64,000 bases of DNA from RPQJ01 sp963746325. Lineage in GTDB: Bacteria; Pseudomonadota; Gammaproteobacteria; Steroidobacterales; Steroidobacteraceae. Positions within the stretch are counted from its first letter, which is position 1. Each line of letters opens with the position of its first letter. Shown here piece by piece: positions 60,372-64,000 of the stretch. The notes beneath the pieces are model-generated. The model was not told where the DNA came from, did not search any database, and worked only from the letters and a program-made list of their open reading frames with translations. The stretch spans positions 62,001 through 126,000 of the forward strand of contig CAVVBC010000025.1 of the NCBI GenBank assembly GCA_963746325.1. The letters are read 5' to 3'. The translations under genes and the position numbers were made by a program.

Positions 60372-61454
60372 CTACTCCCGCCATTCCTTGAATGCGGGAG
60401 ACTCCACAAGTCGCCATTCACCGGGCTTGGCGCTGCGCTCCACGAACAGGGCCGGGATGCGCAGTTCCTTCGCCCAGGCGAGCCCGGCCTCGGTGCCCAT
60501 GACCATCAGGGCCGTCGCATAGGCGTCCGCACGCGTCGCACTCGCGTCGATCACGGTGACTGACGTGAGCGCGCCCGTCACCGTCCGTCCGGTCCGCGGA
60601 TTGATCGTGTGCGAATAAGCCTGGCCTGCCGCATCGTATCGAATGTCGCGATAGTCGCCGGAGGTCGAAACCGCCGCGTCGCGCAGGCGGATGCCCAGCA
60701 GCGGCTGCTGACCCAGCGGCAGGGGTACCTCGACCGCGATGCGCCACGGACCGCCCTCGGGGCGCTGCCCCTGCGCGCGCACTTCCCCGCCGATCTCGAC
60801 GATGAAGGCGGCATAGCCGAGCGTGCGCAGTTCGGTGGCGATGCGATCGACGGCGTAACCCGGCGCGATGCCGTCGACGCTCAAGCGCATGCCCGGCAGG
60901 GTCTTGCGCAGCGCCGCGCGCGGTGTCTTGCGCAGCTCAAGCCGGGTGAAACCCACGCTGCGCAGCGCCTGCGCGATCTGGCCAGCCGCTGGGGGAACGA
61001 AGGGCGCCTGAGCGACGGTGCCGGCGCGGCTGGCGTCGAACCCCCACAGTTCGAGCAGCGGGGCCACCGTGATGTCGAATGCTCCACCCGTGAGCTCGCT
61101 GACGCGCTGCGCTTCCCGCACGACCGCGAACAACGGCGGCGCGACGTCCTGCCATTGCCCGGACGCGTCGCGATTCAACAGGCTGATGTCGCTGTTTTCG
61201 TTGTAGGTGGAAAGGTGCTGGTCCGCCTCGCGCAGGACAATGTCGATGACGCGCTGCACGCGCAACCGGTCGTGATCCGCGCCCGTCACCGTCACGTGAT
61301 AGGTGGTACCCATCGCCGGACCCGTAAACTGCGTGGCCTCGGGCACGCGCGCGCAGCCGGCCAACGCCAGGCACAGCGAGCCGAGAACGCCAGCCCATGT
61401 CACCGCACTGCGCCGGACAGCGCAGTGCAGCGCCAGGCTTTCGTGCCGGATCAC
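60372..61454 (-). CDS. apbE: FAD:protein FMN transferase ApbE
   Basis: A 360-residue lipoprotein: signal with lipobox LALAGC, then GPAMGTTYHVTVTG, DQHLSTYNENSDISLLNRDA, TGGAFDITVAPLLELWGF, MRLSVDGIAPGYAVDRIATE, VEIGGEVRAQGQRPEGGPWR and HTINPRTGRTV, all ApbE features including flavin and Mg contacts. It attaches FMN to proteins such as NqrB/C or RnfG/D in the periplasm. GTG 61454 overlaps the acyl-CoA ligase stop as GTGA. No Nqr/Rnf genes are visible here. Confidence 0.92.
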   Translation of the reverse strand: MIRHESLALHCAVRRSAVTWAGVLGSLCLALAGCARVPEATQFTGPAMGTTYHVTVTGADHDRLRVQRVIDIVLREADQHLSTYNENSDISLLNRDASGQWQDVAPPLFAVVREAQRVSELTGGAFDITVAPLLELWGFDASRAGTVAQAPFVPPAAGQIAQALRSVGFTRLELRKTPRAALRKTLPGMRLSVDGIAPGYAVDRIATELRTLGYAAFIVEIGGEVRAQGQRPEGGPWRIAVEVPLPLGQQPLLGIRLRDAAVSTSGDYRDIRYDAAGQAYSHTINPRTGRTVTGALTSVTVIDASATRADAYATALMVMGTEAGLAWAKELRIPALFVERSAKPGEWRLVESPAFKEWRE

Positions 61455-63030
61455 TGCCTCGCGATCGCCGACTTGCCGCCGCGCAGGACGTACTTCTGGA
61501 TCTTGCCCGTGGCGGTCTTGGGCAGTTCGCGCACGAAGGTGAAGGCGGTCGGCACCTTGAAGTGAGCCATCGCGCCCCGCGCGAACTCGCGCATTTCCTC
61601 GGCTGTCGGCGCTCAAGCCGTCACGCAGGACGATGAAGGCGTGGGGCGATTCGCCCCAGCGCTCGTGCGGCATGCCGACCACTGCCACCTCGAGTACGGC
61701 CGGATGACGCAGCAGTGCGCCCTCGACCTCGATGGACGAGATGTTCTCCCCGCCGCTGATGATGACGTCCTTGTAGCGGTCGCGGATTTCGACGTAGCCG
61801 TCGGGGTGTACGACTGCAGCGTCGCCGGTGTGAAAGTAGCCGCCGCGAAACGCCTTGGCCGTCGCATCCGGATCGTTGTAGTAGCCTTTCATCACCACGT
61901 TGCCGAGCGCGACGATCTCGCCGAGCGTCGCGCCGTCGTGCGGCACGTCCTGCATGTTCTCGTCGACGACGCGCAGCTCGCCGGAGGTCATGAGCTCGAC
62001 GCCCTGCCGCGCCTTGATTCGCGCACGCTCGCCGGCGTCGAGCGCTTCGTGCTCCGGCAGCGGCGCACAGATCGAGATGAACGGCGCCGTCTCGGTGAGG
62101 CCGTACACCTGGGTGATGTTCCAGCCGAGCTCGCCTTCCATGCGCTCGATCGTCGCCGCTGCGGGCGGCGCACCGGCCGTCGACCACGCGGACCCCGCGA
62201 CGCAGCGACCGGCGCCCGCCTCCGGACCGCTGGCAATGCGCGATGAGCACCGTCGGCGCGGCGCACAGCATGGTGATCCGCTCCCGCGTTCGACGAGCGC
62301 GATAGATGGTCGCCGCGTCGACCTGCCGCAGGCAGACGTGCGCGCGCGCCAGCGGCCGTCACGATCCAGGTGTACGTCCAGCCGTTGGCGTGGAACATCG
62401 GCAGCGTCCACAGGTAGCGATCCGCCGGAGACATCGGCAGGTGCGCCAGCGTGCCGATCGCGTTCACCCAGGCGTTGCGGTGGGTGATCATCACGCCCTT
62501 CGGGCGCGAAGTGGTGCCGCTGGTGTAGTTGATCGAGAGCAGGTCGCCCTCGTCGATGGGCGGCCGCTCGAACCGGCCGTCGCTCGCGGCAAGCAGTTGC
62601 TTCGTAATCCAGCCATCCGGCTTGCTGCCTTCCAGCGCGACGAAGTGCTCGACCGTCGTCATCCGGCTCGCGCACGCTGTCGACCGTATCGAGGTAGTCG
62701 CACGTGCACGCACAGGACCCTGGCGCCACTGTGGTTCGCCAGGTAGACGAAGTCGTCGGCGACCAGCCGGTAGTTCATCGGCACGATGACCGCGCCCAGT
62801 TGCGGCACCGCGTAATACTGTTCCAGGTGTTGATGCGTGTTGGGCGCCAGCGTTGCCACGCGATCGCCACGCTGCACGCCGAGCCGCGCCAACGCCGACG
62901 ACCAGCGGTCGCAGCGCTGGCCGAACTGTTCGTAAGTGAAGCGCTTGTCGCCGTCGATCACAGCTTCCCGGTTGCCGTGCAGCTTGCGTGCGCGGCGGAG
63001 GAAGTCGAGCGGCGTGAGCGGCGTTTCCAT
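61451..63030 (-). CDS. AMP-forming acyl-CoA ligase (at least five frameshifts)
   Basis: A member of the acyl-adenylate-forming family of about 526 residues, readable only by changing frame several times. In order: DGDKRFTYEQFGQRCDRWSS, APNTHQHLEQYYAVPQLGAV, NYTSGTTSRPKGVMITHRNA (P-loop), WTLPMFHANGWTYTW, GWNITQVYGLTETAPFISIC, YFHTGDAAVVHPDGYVEIRD, RYKDVIISGGENISSIEVEG, and TATGKIQKYVLRGG with the catalytic lysine. Shifts lie near 62695, 62665, 62350, 62230 and 61610. The motifs fit medium-chain (AlkK-like) acyl-CoA synthetases; substrate is unknown. Either a decayed gene or, given the wider indel pattern, sequence error; the motifs are too well kept for an old pseudogene. Confidence 0.8.
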
Positions 63031-63062
63031 GGACGCGAACGTTACCCGTTTCCGGGTTAATA

Positions 63063-63102
63063 GGGGACATTCACCTGTTTCCTGGAAACCGGTGAATGCC
63101 CC
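63063..63102. repeat. REP/RAYT-type palindrome
   Basis: GGGGACATTCACC...GGTGAATGCCCC with an inner TTTCC/GGAAA pairing forms a near-perfect hairpin with one bulged A. The GGGGACATTCACC start is typical of REP sequences mobilised by REP-associated tyrosine transposases in Gammaproteobacteria. No transposase is in the window. The remainder of 63031-63259 holds only this and the tRNA-Ser terminator. Confidence 0.7.
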
Positions 63103-63220
63103 GTGTTTTCGATTTTGCCGGAGACGTTGGGATTGATCGGGGCCGAGTCAGCCGCCCCTCATCCCGTTCGGGCGCCGCGATCGCGCCGCCACCGCGGCGT
63201 CATCCCCGCCCTTCGGCCGG

Positions 63221-63249
63221 AAACACGAACGCCCGCTTGCGCGGGCGTT
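63221..63249 (-). terminator. Terminator-like hairpin downstream of tRNA-Ser
   Basis: On the minus strand AACGCCCGC / GCGGGCGTT over a 4-base loop follows the tRNA by about 10 bases and is followed by CGTGTTTCC, a weak T-run. Confidence 0.6.
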
Positions 63250-63256
63250 GGTGCGT

Positions 63257-63351
<95 letters not shown>

Positions 63352-63423
63352 ACAGGGGGCGGAAGGGTACACGCCCCCCGCCCACCCGGCTAGTAGCAGG
63401 CCGTGTTCGGGCACCGGGCGGGC

Positions 63424-64000
63424 TCAGGCCGGAATCTTGACGCCCGCCGCCTTCATGGCCGCCATCATTTCGACTTCCAGGCGCTCGGACAGCGGCGTCA
63501 GCGGCAGGCGGATCCCCCGCCCCATCAAGCCCAGCCGGGCCACGGCCCACTTGACCGGAATCGGATTCGGTTCGACGAACATCGCCAGGTGCAGCGGCAT
63601 CAGCCTTTCATTCAGCGCGGCGGCCTCCGCGTGCCGGCCCGCCATCGCCGCCGCGCACATCTCGTGCATGGCTCGCGGCGCCACGTTGGCCGTCACCGAA
63701 ATCACGCCAACGGCACCCCGCTTCATGAGCTCGGCGGCCGTCGGGTCGTCCCCACTCAACAGCACGAAATCCTTGCGCGCATGACCCAGGATGGCCTCCG
63801 CGCGTGACAGGTCGCCGGTCGCCTCCTTGATGCCGCGATTCGCGGATGCGACGAGAGCCTGACCACCGTCTCGGGCAGCAGGTCGCAGGCGGTGCGCCCT
63901 GGCACGTTGTAGAGAATCACCGGGACCTCGACGGCATCGGCGATGGCCGAAAAATGCCGGAACAGGCCTTCCTGTGTAGGCCGGTTGTAGTACGGCACGA
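63424..64000 (-). CDS. dapA: 4-hydroxy-tetrahydrodipicolinate synthase DapA, C-terminal part (one frameshift; cut by window edge)
   Basis: This is the C-terminal two thirds of DapA (lysine/peptidoglycan pathway). From the window edge inward it reads PYYNRPTQEGLFRHFSAIAD, VPVILYNVPGRTACDLLPET (active-site Tyr), GIKEATGDLSRAEAILGHAR (Schiff-base Lys), VLLSGDDPTAAELMKRGAVG, ISVTANVAPRAMHEMC and a regular C-terminus. The frame changes near 63839, just before GIKEATGD, where one base is missing. dapA is normally essential, so this is taken as a sequence error. The start lies outside the window. Confidence 0.93.
   Translation of the reverse strand, partial: RAVLQPAYTGRPVPAFFGHRRCRRGPGDSLQRARAHRLRPAARDGGQALVASANRGIKEATGDLSRAEAILGHARKDFVLLSGDDPTAAELMKRGAVGVISVTANVAPRAMHEMCAAAMAGRHAEAAALNERLMPLHLAMFVEPNPIPVKWAVARLGLMGRGIRLPLTPLSERLEVEMMAAMKAAGVKIPA

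Overview
The window is a GC-rich, gene-dense piece of a bacterial chromosome. I place it in the Gammaproteobacteria, in the Xanthomonadales / Nevskiales / Steroidobacterales grade rather than the Enterobacterales. It has SMC instead of MukBEF, ZipA next to LigA and SMC, the ruvCAB-tolQRAB-pal-cpoB-queE-queC block ending at tRNA-Lys, DksA followed by GluQ, a complete sucAB-lpdA operon, and a PhaR-type PHA regulator. No phage, plasmid, insertion sequence, CRISPR array or rRNA was seen. The genus assignment is inference only.

Layout. Positions 1-12024 are all on the minus strand: smc-zipA-ligA-oppBCDF and two membrane-protein genes, mostly with overlapping start and stop codons, followed by the 5' part of alaA. 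dksA and gluQ leave divergently (12209-13904), followed by phaR. An arsenic island (14500-17722, minus) reads arsR-arsC-acr3 and then a circularly permuted ATP-grasp protein of unknown function. The gene-expression cluster pnp, rpsO, truB, rbfA, infB, nusA, rimP runs from 17878 to 26419 (minus), with two hairpin terminators ahead of rimP. Next comes tyrosine catabolism (hppD, hmgA, fahA, tyrB; 26703-31279), then cell-envelope genes (M15-like peptidase, L,D-transpeptidase with a duplicated domain, BON protein, lipoprotein; 31392-34310), then tRNA-Lys and the queC-queE-cpoB-pal-tolBARQ-ruvBAC block (34385-42864).

The second part holds relA (plus strand), a PepSY membrane protein, the 2-oxoglutarate dehydrogenase operon sucA-sucB-lpdA (46281-51931), a ChaA-type antiporter, and a membrane TIR-TPR protein. 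A small lipoprotein, a trypsin-like protease with a long acidic segment, a GumN-like protein, tRNA-Arg and tRNA-Ala, an acetyltransferase and a Bcp peroxiredoxin follow. The window ends with a histidine-phosphatase-fold protein, ApbE, an AMP-forming acyl-CoA ligase, tRNA-Ser and the 3' part of dapA.

Sequence quality matters here. Ten recognisable genes, including essential or highly conserved ones (infB, zipA, tolB, dapA), are interrupted by single-base frameshifts, several of them in short homopolymers. I read these as sequencing or assembly indels, not pseudogenes, and annotate those genes over their full extent.

The most interesting items are: palindromic REP-like elements sitting in frame inside the sucB linker; the permuted ATP-grasp gene translationally coupled to acr3; a DksA that has lost three of its four zinc-binding cysteines; a TIR / FlgO-like / TPR membrane protein; an L,D-transpeptidase with a second, catalytically dead YkuD-like copy; tandem terminators in the rimP-nusA-infB leader; and telomere-like heptanucleotide repeats at two intergenic sites.
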